Assembly (NCBI GenBank): GCA_024220505.1
Contig: JAKZZE010000017.1
Location: 186,001-250,000 of the forward strand
Length of the DNA: 64,000 nucleotides
Origin: Rhizopus arrhizus
Lineage: Eukaryota; Mucoromycota; Mucoromycetes; Mucorales; Rhizopodaceae
Direction of reading: 5' to 3'
Part shown: positions 21,276-33,996 of the stretch, one piece after another
Layout of the letters: each line of letters opens with the position of its first letter
Position numbering within the stretch: position 1 is the first letter of the stretch
Made by a program: the position numbers and the translations under genes
The notes under the pieces: generated by a model
Database searches by the model: none
What the model was told of the DNA's origin: nothing
Seen by the model: only the letters and a program-made list of their open reading frames with translations

Positions 21276-23150
21276 ATGTCAAAAAGTAAATATAAAATCA
21301 CTCACTGTTAGTATTACAAACTAAACTAAAACCTACTTTTTTCTTAAATATAGAAAATACCTCACTTGCTGATCTCATTGCAGATATCGAATCAACAGCT
21401 CCAGTTGGTAAAAAGAAAGCAACACTATAAAAACTTCATGTACTGAAAATATATATATAGATTATGATCCTGAAGATACACATGAACCTTTCCAAGATGA
21501 TGTTGATCAAGGAAATGCTAGCGACAATCAAGATGAAGGCAATGAATCAACAGCTCACTATGTTTCTGTGGGCAAAAGTAAACTTCGTAGTGAGCAGCAA
21601 CCTGTGTTAGACGATCCTCGATATGCTGGTAAACAGACAAGCCGTAAAGATATCTTCTCAGAAGATGAAGAAGAGGATGAGTGGCAAGGAATTCAAGATG
21701 AGGATAGTGCAGAGGATACAGACAGTGAAGAAGAAGAAAATAATGCGGAGGACGATTTTGATGATGATGAAGATTTGATGACAGCAACAAATAATAAGGA
21801 AGATGGTGAAGAAAAAGAAAGTGAGGATGAAGAGGATAGCGACGAGGAAGTCAGTGGGGAAGGAAGTGAATATGAAGATGCTAGTGATGATCAAGAAGAA
21901 AATGACGATGATCAGATTAACACAGAGCTTCGTAAAATACAAGAAGAAGAAAAGTAATATCACTTCTTTCTTTTTCTGTTTATAGATTCATTGATGTTTT
22001 TTTTTTTGTAGACAAATCATTTCTCAATTATCTAAAAGTGCACAAAGCGATGTTGAAAAAGGTCAACATGTTCGACAGCAATTGGTAATAAGAGTTAAAA
22101 AAAAAAAAAAGAAGCCAGTCTGAACATATTTCTATAGACCTTATGGGACAATTGCTTAGAAAACCGTATTCGTATGCAAAAAGTAATTGATAATGCCAAC
22201 AAACTTCCTCAAAATGATACCTGGATTGATTTCCTTACAAAAACAGAAGGCATTGAAGAGGATTTGGAACAAGTCAAAACAGATCTACGTGAAGTTATTG
22301 ATGATTTGATGGATATTCGTGTTGGTTTATTTGAACAAAATGGTTGTATTGATCTTTCAAAAAAGAACTTTAATTCTAGAAAGAGATACATGGATGATGA
22401 TGATGACATTTATATTGAAAAACTCTGGAAAGATATGTCAGAGATTAATGACGTGTAAGGACATATAGAATATATTATCCTTTTTTTATATGCTAATATG
22501 ATGTTATGTAGGTTTGTACCTTTTCGTAACAGTACTTTAGAAAAGTGGAGCAACAAAGTTCAAGTAGCAGCAGGCGCACGTCTGAATAAAAAGTTTAAAG
22601 CATTTGATCAAAATATTATGGCACAAATAGAAAATGTACTTCATGATAAAGAGAATTTAGTAAAGAGAACACAACTTCAACGATCCGATTACAAAATTAT
22701 TGGTAAAGTGCAAGTCGAGGCAGGCGAAGTTGAAGAAGAGATTGATAGTGGAAAGAAGGCAGATCGTCATTTGAATACTTATGATGTAGAAATCTTTGAC
22801 GATCAAGACTTTTATCAGCAGCAATTGCGTGAGTTAATTGAATCACGTATGGTAGACACAAGTGATCCAACAGCGATTGGTATGAGATGGGCTGCTCGCA
22901 AGAATGAACAAAAAAAGAAGAAGAAGGCAGTGAATACCAAAGCAAGTAAAGGTCGCCAACTTCGGTAAGTACATTTTTTCATTATACATGAATGTGTATC
23001 TCACAAGATAATTTGAATAGATTTAATGTGCATGAAAAATTGCAAAATTTTATGGCACCTATACCTGCTGGTGGTTGGCATGATGAAATGGTAGATGAGT
23101 TATTTTCCTCTTTATTAGGACAAAAATTAGATGATAACCTGGCTGAATAA
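21276..23150 (+). CDS. BFR2: Ribosome biogenesis factor BFR2 / AATF (Che-1)
   Basis: Seven exons (21276-21285, 21354-21407, 21461-21953, 22012-22084, 22138-22454, 22512-22964, 23021-23150) give 509 residues. The first exon carries only 10 coding bases. The N-terminal [10 protein letters not shown] and [11 protein letters not shown] are followed by a long acidic Asp/Glu tract. AATF-family blocks come next: a [16 protein letters not shown] helix, [14 protein letters not shown], the C-terminal [16 protein letters not shown] and [21 protein letters not shown]. In yeast Bfr2 acts in the small-subunit processome for early 18S maturation. The 3' end converges on SYG1 with a 72-bp gap. Confidence 0.93.
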
Positions 23151-23222
23151 AAAAAGCTTTTGCAAAAAAAGACTTTAATAAATAGATTGTTTAATAAACT
23201 AAATTTATATACAGAAAAATCT

Positions 23223-26083
23223 CTATTGATCCCGGTCATCGTCGTCATCACCATCATACTCTTTACTTTCGTATTCTTCATCTTCACTTTGATCGGATTC
23301 TTTTAGGTAACGAATGTGTGCCAAAATGTTTTCAATTGTTGATGATTTTCTGCGCAAATTGCTAGCCGAGCCTGCAGGCATGTCTTCATCTTGTTTATTT
23401 TCAAAATCTCTACGTCCATAAAATGATCCAACATCATAAGAGTGTCGTACAGTGTGATAAGAAGGATGTCGAGAAATAGCAATAGGTTGGGTCGATTCGA
23501 TTCTTTCTAAAGGATCTTGACTTCCATTAGTTTCTGTTAATGCGAATGGAAGAGGAATTTCTTTAATAGCTCGGTATTGACCACAATTATTCAAGTGCTT
23601 TGTTGTAAAAATAAAATTAGTCCTTTGTAGTTGCTAATTTCTTTGCATTTTACTTCATTTTCCAGCCTAAAAAAATTCCACTGAATTCGGCGATATGCCT
23701 CTAATAACGCAATCAAAACAGAAAACAGCTGAGAAGTTATATGTAATCTACATATACCAAGTATCCATGAAAATCTAAGTAGGATATTAATTGGAATAGC
23801 CACATAGTATGTCTAATAAGGGTGCTCATCAGATATTCACACAAAGTACACACAGTATCTTTATTTTTCTTACCCAACGATTAAATACAAGTTCATCACG
23901 TAGTAATGCATTTTTACTGTGAGATACAAATAAGCCCCAATCCATTTTAAGATCCCAAATACATGTATAACATGAATTCACAAAACATGTCATAATCCAA
24001 AGCAAACTTATTCCATTCGACGCTAAAAGCTACATCAATTATCACGCTTAATTTTATGCATTAGAAACTTACGATGCATGCGTTTGAGACCAGTGATAAG
24101 AGTGGCTGTGATGCTTGTTGTATATTTGGCAGCATTAAAAAGATGCACTTTTTCATTAGAATCTTTATACCGTCTGACGCATTGAACCAAACGCCACCAG
24201 GGAGGTAAAGAGGCCAATATAGGCGAAATCCAGAATTGAGTCATGTTACAACTTACTTGTAGATTTGACCAGTGTTTTGAATAGGCACAAAAAAAATAGG
24301 AGATTGTCCAAATTGAATAGGATAAACTGTTAAGTTCATCAGCAACAAAGAAATCCCTGAATTCCACAGGAAAGCAATAGGACAATATAATTCTTCCCTA
24401 AACAGGTTATGAGCTTTTTAATATTTGAGGGATAGGTGTACAGGTTACCAGAGTAATACCCAGCCAACGTCGTGCTGAGAGATAGAATATGTTAAATGGA
24501 CACAACATGATGGCAGCAAGTATGATAAACAAGATTAAGGGATAAAGTTCAGAAGGAATCGTTGGTGCTGTCAGTTGCGAGAAATCAATGTACATGATAC
24601 AGCAGCTAATGAGTAACAGGATAGAAGGTAACTCTGCAAACTGGTGATAATCCAAATTGTCTCTTGAATTTAATTCAAAAATAAGCTTGTAGTTGATTCT
24701 AAATCGGTGCCAAACGATAAGATTGATTGAAAACCCTAGGCAGAATAAGATGGGTAAAAGAAAGCTAGCGTATATTTGTGTGTTGATGTAGAGGTTAGGT
24801 AACTGTATGACTGTCTGAGGATTCATGGCTTTATATAGAAATATAAGCATATCTTGCTATTTATTTAATTTCGTGCTCACCTAAATAGGATGCTTGTATA
24901 AACAAAGGAATGGTTATACCTAACAAAATACCCACTCTTAATGTAGTCGAATTATAATTCTACCAACAGTACATCGATCATAAGCATATTGTTCTTTGTA
25001 TTACTTTCCACCTTACTTTATTTGGTTCTGGAGCTCTTAATTTACTCATACCACGTCGACGATGGCCATCCGCAAATTCATTTATATACAAAGTCTACTC
25101 GTCTTAATAATTATCAAGTTATATTTCAACATCTTCTTTTTCTTTTACCTCCGTTTCATGCATCATACGATTTAAATCGTTCGAGTTGACCCAATAGTGT
25201 GACCCAACTACTTTCATATACAATGGACTTGCTTTCCATCCTGCCACTTTGTCAAATTTTTTTAAAATCTTTCGAAACCCAGTTTCGTTTAATTCTTGAT
25301 ACGATTTCAAAAACCCTAAGCTTCGATAATATTCTGTGATCGCCTTTTTTAATCTACTTCTAGCAACAGTATAGCTTATTCTTTGTTCACCATTTTGATA
25401 TTTAAACCACTGATATTGATCCTGTCCAGTCTGAAAAACGAATTTTAAAACTGTCAATTTAGTAAAAAAAAAAAAGGGCTTACATCAAGTAATTGACGAC
25501 CCATCTCGGCTATAAATTGCATCTGTGTTTTTAACGCCTCCAACTTTAATTTTGCATCTGTTTCCTTTTCTTATAAAATGTGTACTTATTCAATTTCACT
25601 TTTAATAAAAAAAAAAACGTACTATTATCTACCGTCATAAAATTTTGCTATTTTATCTAGTTCAAAATCTAAAGATTCAAAAAATTGTCTTTCAGATGAG
25701 CTTGCATAATATAAAACTTTGTCTAATACAGACAGGCTCATCTTGTCAGATTGAAGAGACCCTACCCGTTATTTATTTATCTATTCATGCCTATAAATAT
25801 GTTATGTACCTGGCCGAGAAGTAGATTGATCAAAATGATGAATAAAAGGAACATGACTGGGTTGATTCAAATTCTGAAAGTAGTGTTCCAAATAGCTCGC
25901 TGCTTTTCTTTCTTTCGATTTACGAAACTATACAAACAAAAGATGAATAAGAAATGAAATAGTGTAACCTTTTGATGTTACTCTTTCGACTGCTTTTAGA
26001 TCTTTCTTTAATCCCTTGTAACAAATATAAGCCTTGCGCCATTCAGGCACACTTTGATTTTCAAGATATTTAGAAAATTTCAT
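23223..26083 (-). CDS. SYG1: SPX-EXS phosphate exporter, SYG1/XPR1 family
   Basis: At least ten exons run down from the ATG at 26083 (first ones 25982-26083, 25810-25927, 25633-25761, 25131-25430, 25017-25094, 24881-24960). The SPX domain opens [20 protein letters not shown], includes the inositol-pyrophosphate-binding Lys-rich stretch YKGLKKDLK and closes with [28 protein letters not shown] leads into several membrane helices. The EXS domain has [20 protein letters not shown] and [16 protein letters not shown]. The C-terminus is acidic and ends DDDDDRDQ. The family exports phosphate, gated by inositol pyrophosphates on SPX. A CACGTG box lies 117 bp before the start. The junction after exon 5 uses a weak GTTGAA donor. 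Confidence 0.92.
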
Positions 26084-26199
26084 AATGAGTTTAAGAGTAA
26101 AAGAAGAAAAGAAGAAAAAGTAGAATGTGAAAAGTAAAACTCTTAAAACTTTTTTTTATAGGCATTATTCAGATCTAAACCTTAAAATACATATTCGTA

Positions 26200-26205
26200 C
26201 ACGTG
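26200..26205. promoter_or_regulatory. CACGTG E-box upstream of SYG1
   Basis: A palindromic CACGTG within TACACGTGTGTG, 117 bp upstream of the SYG1 start. CACGTG is the Pho4-type site controlling phosphate genes in yeasts; use here is inferred from position and gene function only. Confidence 0.45.
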
Positions 26206-28372
26206 TGTGTCAAGCTTTTACTTTTTTTGAATGTAAAAGGCAGTCTACAATTGCTGTACAAGGAAAATCACGATTTGGTCATCAAGGATAATAATAACAA
26301 GGTGACTCTTTTATGTAAAAAATAAAATAAAATAAAAATTACATTTAACTCTGAACTGGTGGTTAAAACGAATAAAAAAAAAAAGAGAGAGAGGAAAAAG
26401 AAATACACCTAAGCACATCTTTAGGTACATTCTTTCAGAAATTACATGTACGCTACAGTTTTTCCATTTGAGAAAGACTTTTAGATGAATTAAAACTTGT
26501 TTTTCAGATCATTTATGCAGTGTTCTCTAGGTTATTTGCTCTAGCATAGAAACACAAATTTATGAAATTCTGTGTGGAATAATAGCAGAAAAGCGGCACA
26601 TTTATTTGGAAAATTGTGATCGGTCTGTAGCAAGGCAAAATGATGACTTATCTTGATATAAAAAGGAATAGAAGAAATGTATTACTTTCGATGGAATAAA
26701 CTAGAAATTGTGTTTAATATGCATATACATACAATTATTATAGGTTTGAAAAAGAAATAACGATTTGAATGTATGAAGGACGAAAATACATTTTGTGAGT
26801 ATATGTAAAGGGCTTTTTAGAAGTAAACGGTTTGTTTTTTTATTACTTTAGTCTGTCTTGCTAGTTATAATGAGTGCAAATTTAGGATTCTAAAGAAAAA
26901 ACTTGTTTCTACTACTTAGGACTTGGGCTTTCTGATGTACAACCATTAGGGATTTTTGAGAAGCATCACAAGATGCTATGATTATCGTGTATTAAAGGTT
27001 CTTCTTGTTATTTGGAAAAGCTCCAGATAGTATAAATCAGGTCGTCAATCAGAAGCTTATAAAAAAGATAGTTTTATCATAAAAAGCACGGTTTGTAGTG
27101 TTGCTGCCTAACGTGGATTTGAAGAAGTGTATCAGCCTATACATATTCAAATACTATTGCAAATAGCTTTTTGTTTATTTTTCTTTAAATTCGAAAGTAT
27201 TGGCCAGCGCAATTTAATTGGACATAAGTGGGCTGTATCTTGTGTCTTCTTGCACGCCTTTACTTTATCACAAAACAATCACATTAAGCTTCCATGCTTA
27301 TTGACATTTGTAGTCTTTTTGGTGACGGAAGCCGATTAGTGAACATGCACGACGTAAAGTATAGATAAAAAAGAAAAACAGCACTTTGCTGTGTTCTTTT
27401 ATAGTTGTAGAGTCATTGTCAGTGTTGTCTAGTGAGATTATTTTAACCTGATTGTCTAATGAACTTTAACCATAGATATTATTTATATTGTCTTGTTATA
27501 CTAATACTTGAGCTGTGCCTGCATTCAAATACATAGTAGATGCGTGCTCAAAATGCGAACAAAGTGAGACAATTTCGCTACTGTGCATTGTTTTGTAAGT
27601 GACTGGGCTAATATCTGAACAGGATATTACAGAAGCCTTCATTTCAACTAAATTGATATTTCCAGGCAACCGCTTACTGTACGTTACAGTTTTGTGTTCA
27701 TTACGAGCAAAGATACATTATGATGACTACTCAGCAAGTGTAAATAACCAGTCTTTCCTTTTGTTACAGATAAACCCGATCAAATAAGTTGTGCTAACAA
27801 TATATTGTCAAGGTTCACAATTCAGGCTGGATGGTCAAATGATTCTTAAAGTATCAAGCTTTCCCTACTTGGTTTGCATGATTCAAGGTTGCTATGACCA
27901 TAGTATCAATTTTAGCTGACTCAGTAGAGATAACTGTTGAATTTTTAAATGCGTTTTTTATTATCTGCATAAAGCACTATCATGTACAAAATGAATATAT
28001 ATTTTTACAGTTTCGATAGATAATCCTATCTAGCTCTTTGAAGCTTTGTATCTTGAGAAAAGGCCTGTGATCTACATCGTTAGAACAAACGTGTTGAATC
28101 TATTTGAAATGAATACTAAAAAAGCATCTCAAGAAAAATGATATCGTTTGAAAGCCTAGTGATATAAAGGATGTTATGTAAAGTATCATTACAGGGATTT
28201 TATCAATTCCATGGAAGCTTTCATTTAAGTGGTTTCTTGATTGATCTTTGACGGATAAGATTAACTCATCATTTTGGTGCTTCAACTGGTTATTCTCTTC
28301 CTCTTTTTTATTGTTATGGATGCCATTTAACCAATTTGAACTTCTCCGGTCCTTTTCTATTTTTCAATCCTG

Positions 28373-28375
<3 letters not shown>

Positions 28376-28407
<32 letters not shown>
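28376..28407 (+). promoter_or_regulatory. T32 tract directly before the DIS3L start
   Basis: 32 T in a row end 9 bp before the ATG at 28417. Similar tracts stand just ahead of several other starts in the window. Poly(dA:dT) tracts usually keep promoters nucleosome-free. Confidence 0.5.
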
Positions 28408-28412
<5 letters not shown>

Positions 28413-28416
28413 CAAA

Positions 28417-31400
28417 ATGTCATTAAAAAACGATCGCTCGTTTTATAAGAAAACAAAAAGTAATGCCATAGTGAAGCTTGTTAGAGAACGTAAATAGAAA
28501 AAAGAAGGAAAATTCAAGAGGTTTAATAAGGAAATGTAGAATATGTGCGCGATGATATACCGTGTTTATCAGAGTCTTGTACATTTAATTGTGAGAATAA
28601 TGGACATCAGGCATTATTGAGTTCTTCAAGTGATCATTACATTATACCAGACATCTCGGTATATATACACAACATACATGTATGACAATGAATAAACAAG
28701 TGTATTAGGTCATTATGCGTTATTTAGAAATTCTTGAACAAGAAGAGATCACGGGCATCATTTGTAGTCAAACTGTCATTATGAATGTAAAACAACTCTA
28801 AAAAATCGAGAAAAAGAATATTAATGTGTGTGCGTATGTTGGTATAGCTACAACAACATGACAAGATGAAAATTTATCGAAAACTTCGACAAATTATCAA
28901 TGATTCACGACGAAAAAGCATTGTGTTTTACAATGAGATCTTTACAGAGACCAAGGTTCACCGCTTTCCTCAAGAACCCTCGTCCGATCGTGATTGGCGC
29001 GCTTTATGTGAACTAGCAGCGTGGTATCAAAGACATTTGTCCAAGAAAATCATTCTCTTGACTGAGCAAAAGGATAAATTCACTCCATCAGACAGCATAG
29101 TCGTCATGTCAACTAAAGAGTACATTCAAACCTATTGGAGTCAGCATACATTGTTGAATGATCTTGTACAAGGATTGGCAGATGTCGTGTTGGAAGAGGA
29201 TGAGTTTGGAAAGATCAAGTTTAGTAGTAAACAACGTACAAATGAAGCAGCTGTATCAGGTTATGTAGAGGTATAATCATAGTTATTTCTTTTTGAGCAA
29301 TAGAGATTTAGCAACTATTTGCATAGTACAAATCAATTGAAGAACTTGAGGTGGGCATCAAATCAGGTCGTTATTTCTCTGGTACTTTACGCTGTAAAAA
29401 GGATCATCGAGATCAAGCTTATATCAGTGCAAATGATGGTCGAAATATTTTAATTAGTGGTAATGATCATCGTAATCGTGCAGGTAAATACTTGATTTAT
29501 TTAGTAAGATAATTTGCGTATACTTATATATGCTACAAGTACATGGAGACGCTGTAGTTGTGGAACTTTTATCAGAGAACAATTGGTCTCATTTAACCAA
29601 TGATATTGCATTTGAGAGCAATAATGCAGAAGATGGTGTTGTACCAAAAAGAGGTCTTGTAAACAAAAAGATTAACACATCAGTTTAGAATATGAAAGAG
29701 ATTATGTGACCAATGCAAATCAACCTTCAGGTCGAGTGGTTGGTATCTTGAATCGAAATTGGAGATCTTATGTGGCCACTGTACAGGAAGATGAAGTAGG
29801 TGGATCGATTCATTTAGCCATTCCACTCGATCCTGTGATTCCAAAGATCAGAATTCGGTACAACAATGTTAAATTGATTGAAAATCAACGTATTGTTGTT
29901 CGTATTGACAACTGGTAAGCATGGTTCACCCTTTTACAACTGTATTATCAACCTCACCTATTTTGGTAGGCCAGTGTCTTCTCAATACCCAAATGGACAT
30001 TTTGTAAGATCTTTAGGACCTATTCATGAATTAGATACGGAAATCTCTGCTATCTTAGTAGAACATGATATTTCTGTATCTCAAGCTAGTCAGGGCTTTA
30101 GTGAAGCATCATTAAGAGAAATGCCGATAGATAGTCCTGAATCTCCTTGGCAACCAGAAAAGGTTTTTATATAGGAAAATAGGATAATCGCCTATTCATT
30201 GTTATAATGATTATTAGGAAGAGATCGATAAAAGAAGGGATTTAAGAGATTTGGTTGTCTTCAGTATCGATCCTCCCAATTGTCAGGATATTGATGGTTT
30301 GTTTTTTAGCTTTAGTAAATGATAGAATAGTAACAATATAAAAAACAGATGCAATGTCCATAAAGGAGCTCTCGAATGGTCATGTAGAATTAGGAGTTCA
30401 TATTGCCGATGTCAGCTATTTTGTAAAGGAAAATTTTATTACAGATTTAGAAGCAAGATCAAGGTATATACATGCACACTAAGGGTTGATTTAGGCTTTT
30501 AACGTATTGAGGGGAATAGAGGAACAACTGTTTATTTAGCAGATAGGAGATTTGATATGCTTCCGTCTGTACTAAGTGAAAGAGTATGTTCACTCAGACA
30601 TCGCGTGGATCGATATGCTGTATCTGTGATTTGGACAATGGATGAAAAATGCAATATTCTAGATACTTGGTTTGGTAGGACAATCATTCATTCAAGCTGT
30701 GAAATGGAATATGAGCAAGCACAACAATTGCTGAACGGAAAGCAAGTAGCTTCAGGGTTGGATGCATCTCTTTGTAAAAAATTGAAACCTCGTATTGAAA
30801 AATTAGCTCAAGTGCTTCGAGTCATTCGGGTAACTATAAAATAAGGTAACGTGAAATCTATTTAATAATATACCTAAACAGGATAGACGTTTGGCAAAGG
30901 GTGCACTTGAATTGGAAAGTTCAGAAATAAAATTCAAGATTACGGATAAGCATGAAATCACTGATATTAATATCCTTTTTTTCTTATTTAACAAATCACA
31001 TATACCTCCTTTAATTTCTTTTATTCTCCTTAACCACTCTTTTACTTCCCAAGGATAGCATGGAAATTCATGGACTGGTAGCCGAAGCAATGATTTTAGC
31101 CAATGCCTCCGTTGGAAAAAGAATTTACGATGGATTTAAAGATGCTGCTATTCTTAGACATCATCCTCCTCCTAGCCCCAGACAATTTGAAAAGTTGGTG
31201 AAGGCTGCCGAAAGCAAGGTATGTGAAAATAGACCCCCTTTGCTAGACCCATAATAATTCTAAATGTACAATAGGGCTTCCTGGTTGATTTTTCATCTAA
31301 TAGAGCACTCAGTCAATCCCTTCAAAAAATAGCAGAGGCATGCCAAGACGATGTAGAAATTGTCAAATTACTTAAAACGATGGCTACAATGGCAATGAAT

Positions 31401-32505
31401 GAAGCAGGCTATATTTCATCAGGCCATTTTTCTGTAGATCAATACTTTCACTATGGTCTCGCCTTAGAATTTTATACCCATTTCACGGTAGAGGATCTGA
31501 TCTTGCTTTATACACACTTTACTGACTTTTTTTTTTAAAAAAGTCACCTATTCGTCGATATGCAGATATTGTTGCACACAGACAATTGCTGGCGTGTGTT
31601 CAGGACAGTGTGGATATATCAGGTTCATTGATGTATAAGGACAGTGCGATTACAGATATTTGTGATAATCTGAATCGAAAGTCCAGAGAATCAAAATTTG
31701 CTCAGAGGGTAAAGATAGAAATGTGCTGATGATTGAGTTTTAATACTATTTTGAGTAGGATTCTACAGAGCTATTCCAAAGTCTTTATGTATTACAAAAG
31801 GTAAGAGAAACAAGAGTTTTCCATATTCTCAATTCATCTTTAATGTTACAAGACCTTTGATGGTGAACCACTGATCGAAAAAGGTATTATATCTGAAATT
31901 AGATCGAATGGATTTTATGTGTTTGTGCCAAGGTATAAATTTCTATAAAAAGAACGAAACGTAAAACTCAAATGACGCACGTAGACTTGGTTTAAAAGGA
32001 CCTGTTTATCTTAAAGAAAGGGATGGTACACCAAGTGTGCCTTTATCATTAATTTCTGGAAACAAAGGTAAATGAAAAAAGTCTAGAAGTTTTTGCTTAC
32101 AGAATTATAGGAGAAGAAAAAGAAGAAAAGACAATACCGGATTGTAGTATTGAGGTCAACATGCCTACGTCCATTTCGGTTGTGTCTTGTAACTTGCCGC
32201 ATCCTATTGATTTTAATCTATTTGACCATGTTCGAGTATCACTCAAACTACGTAAATCACACGCTCACCGACATTTGGTATACATGTCTTTGGTGGATAT
32301 GGATTATACAGAAGTCAAAAGAACTCAAATGACGCGTATGTCAAATACAGAAATGATGGAGTCTATTCATTTGTCTGAAAAGAAAGGACAAGAAAAATTG
32401 AGTAAAAAGAAAAAGAAGAGCAATCAGAGTTCGATGTATGATGTATTGGAAAAGTTTAGAAAACTATCAATTACTCAAACCACATCTCAAAAACTTGTTG
32501 AATAA
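28417..32505 (+). CDS. DIS3L: DIS3-like exoribonuclease 1 (DIS3L, cytoplasmic exosome-type RNB nuclease)
   Basis: Spliced from more than a dozen exons (28417-28489, 28540-28679, 28709-28786, 28866-29270 and so on; stop 32503-32505). The N-terminus has the [12 protein letters not shown]ys-rich entry. A PIN domain follows ([39 protein letters not shown]), then cold-shock domains ([27 protein letters not shown]). The RNB domain keeps the four Mg-binding Asp ([15 protein letters not shown]) and [16 protein letters not shown]. The C-terminal S1 region ends in Lys-rich sequence. SPESPW, DSTELFQ and IIPK favour DIS3L over Dis3/Rrp44 or DIS3L2. One junction is an AT-AC intron (30970-31045). It degrades RNA 3' to 5'. 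Confidence 0.93.
30970..31045 (+). other. U12-type AT-AC intron in DIS3L
   Basis: The 76-bp intron starts ATATCCTTTTT, a perfect U12 AT-AC donor. It contains TCCTTAAC at 31027-31034, matching the U12 branch consensus TTCCTTAAC from its second base, 11-12 bp before the terminal AC at 31044-31045. Joining 30969 to 31046 keeps frame and yields [19 protein letters not shown], where the IPK matches DIS3L relatives. No GT-AG alternative retains the coding on both sides. Confidence 0.9.
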
Positions 32506-33249
32506 TAAATTATAACCAAGATTGGCATCTTGAATGTTATTGGTGGAAAGTACTTTATAAAATAGGACTGCCATAATTGCACAAGAAAAAAAAAAATTTC
32601 TTTTTTTTTTCTCTATAAATCACCCCTCTGCCTTTCTCTTTTTCACTTTTTTCTTTATTCATCTAAATGGTTTTTTATTCTTTTTTATGGTAAGTGTTTA
32701 TTGATTTATAAAGAGAAAAGAAGGAAAAGGGATCAAAGGATGAGAACAACACACATCAAAAATAGGAAGAGCCGTCATAAAGTCATTGTTACGGTTAAAA
32801 AAAAAACCGGGCAATCGTCTTGTGCTGACTGGATGTATAAAACTGAAGATTCATTCTTTTTCTCTTTTAAATACATGTTTAATAATCCAAATATTAACTT
32901 TATTTTTTATAGGTTTATTGACTGTATTGAAGAATAAAATGGTTTATAATTTAATAAAAAGAAAAATTAAAAGTAGCATGTTTTTTGTTATAAATTAAGG
33001 GATTTACTGAGCTATCCTCAGCATGTCTTTTTTTTAAGAGGGACTGTCATTCGTTTTTGTTCAAACAGAGGCTTTGATAGCCTCCATGCTCACCTTACCA
33101 ATGACTGTGATCCTTGAACGAATGTGTATTTAAACGCTGCAACACTTGGTTGTAGAATCAAAGCTACGTCATGCGTTATTCTGAAACTTGAGCATTTTTG
33201 TATATGCCAAGGCCAGTAAAAGAGAGAAGTAGATGTCACTATTTTCATC
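32506..33249. other. Gene-free stretch downstream of DIS3L
   Basis: No gene recognised. A pyrimidine-rich block (32590-32665) and two overlapping Lys-rich open frames (32701-32998) show no family features and read like low-complexity DNA. Confidence 0.4.
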
Positions 33250-33419
33250 TACTGGGTTTTGAATAAATATTGGGAGCACAATTTTTGTCCCAATTATACT
33301 TTTAAAAGGGCTTCATTGGTTGATTTTTTCGTCTCGATGATTTTCACAGTTTGTCTCCACTAAAAAATGTATCGTCCCAAAAAGAAAAGTGTGTCCCAAT
33401 ATCTATTCAAAACCCAGTA
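33250..33419. repeat. 170-bp inverted-repeat mini-element with TA edges
   Basis: Arms 33251-33275 and 33394-33418 are reverse complements with one mismatch (ACTGGGTTTTGAATA plus ATATTGGGA). The outer edges read TA-CTGGG and CCCAG-TA, so TA borders both ends. Inside, TTGGGA and TCCCAA form a further nested hairpin. This is consistent with a tiny MITE of a TA-targeting family. Coordinates include the TA edges. Confidence 0.6.
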
Positions 33420-33813
33420 TCTGTTCTCCCACTTTTCAGCAGGCATTGCCCTTTTTTTTGGATGTCTCTAGTACAGCCGGGTATGGATGATATTTTGATA
33501 GCTCAAGTTGTGATGACTTTAGAGAACGTAAGAAGGGTCTTTACAATAGCAAATTTCAACTTTAGTCTTAGTTTGCGACTCGTAGTAGAAGGTAGAGACA
33601 GTTTATTAATGCTAATGACAGATATAATTTAGAAATGTAAAACGATAACCAAAGAAAGAAAGGATGTGTGAAAATAGTGTCCAAAGATGATTTATGACTA
33701 TTTATAGATAAATTAACCTTAATTGGATATTCTATTAATAAAGAGGATCAAAAAAGTATAGCCACCGTTTTAGCATTGAATGTCGTGCAAAAAAAAGATT
33801 ACATTCTCTTATT

Positions 33814-33996
33814 ATGTCTATTTTTTACAAAGATAGACAAAGACATGTGGTGGATGAGTACGGAGCTGAGCCGATGGACCTTGTCGTTGTTGAGCTGTTG
33901 GCTATCAAAACAAGTAGTCGCACTCAATCTCTGAGGAATACATCAAAAAGACCTTCTAGTTCAACGATCGATAAAAGAGACATTGATTTGGAGTGA
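33814..33996 (+). pseudogene. Decayed transposon fragment, inverted relative of 35743-35823
   Basis: Codes for a short peptide with EPMDLVVVELLAIKTSSRT, nearly identical to a minus-strand peptide EPMDLVVLELLAIKPSSRT at about 35740-35823. The two DNA stretches are about 80 bp of strong inverted similarity, 1.9 kb apart. The minus-strand partner leads into Tc1-like transposase remains, so both are taken as relics of one DNA-transposon family. Confidence 0.5.

Larger units (their letters stand above)
26084..28416. other. Gene-poor divergent region between SYG1 and DIS3L
   Basis: Apart from promoter features reported separately, no gene is recognised in 2.3 kb. A minus-strand stretch at about 28190-28330 reads as a charged, coil-like peptide (KKEEENNQLKHQNDELIL) and may be a decayed exon. 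It has no supported start or splice context. Confidence 0.4.

Noticed and set aside
27127..27339. 70-codon hydrophobic frame upstream of DIS3L
   Set aside because: No conserved pattern and no flanking exons; such frames arise by chance in T-rich DNA.
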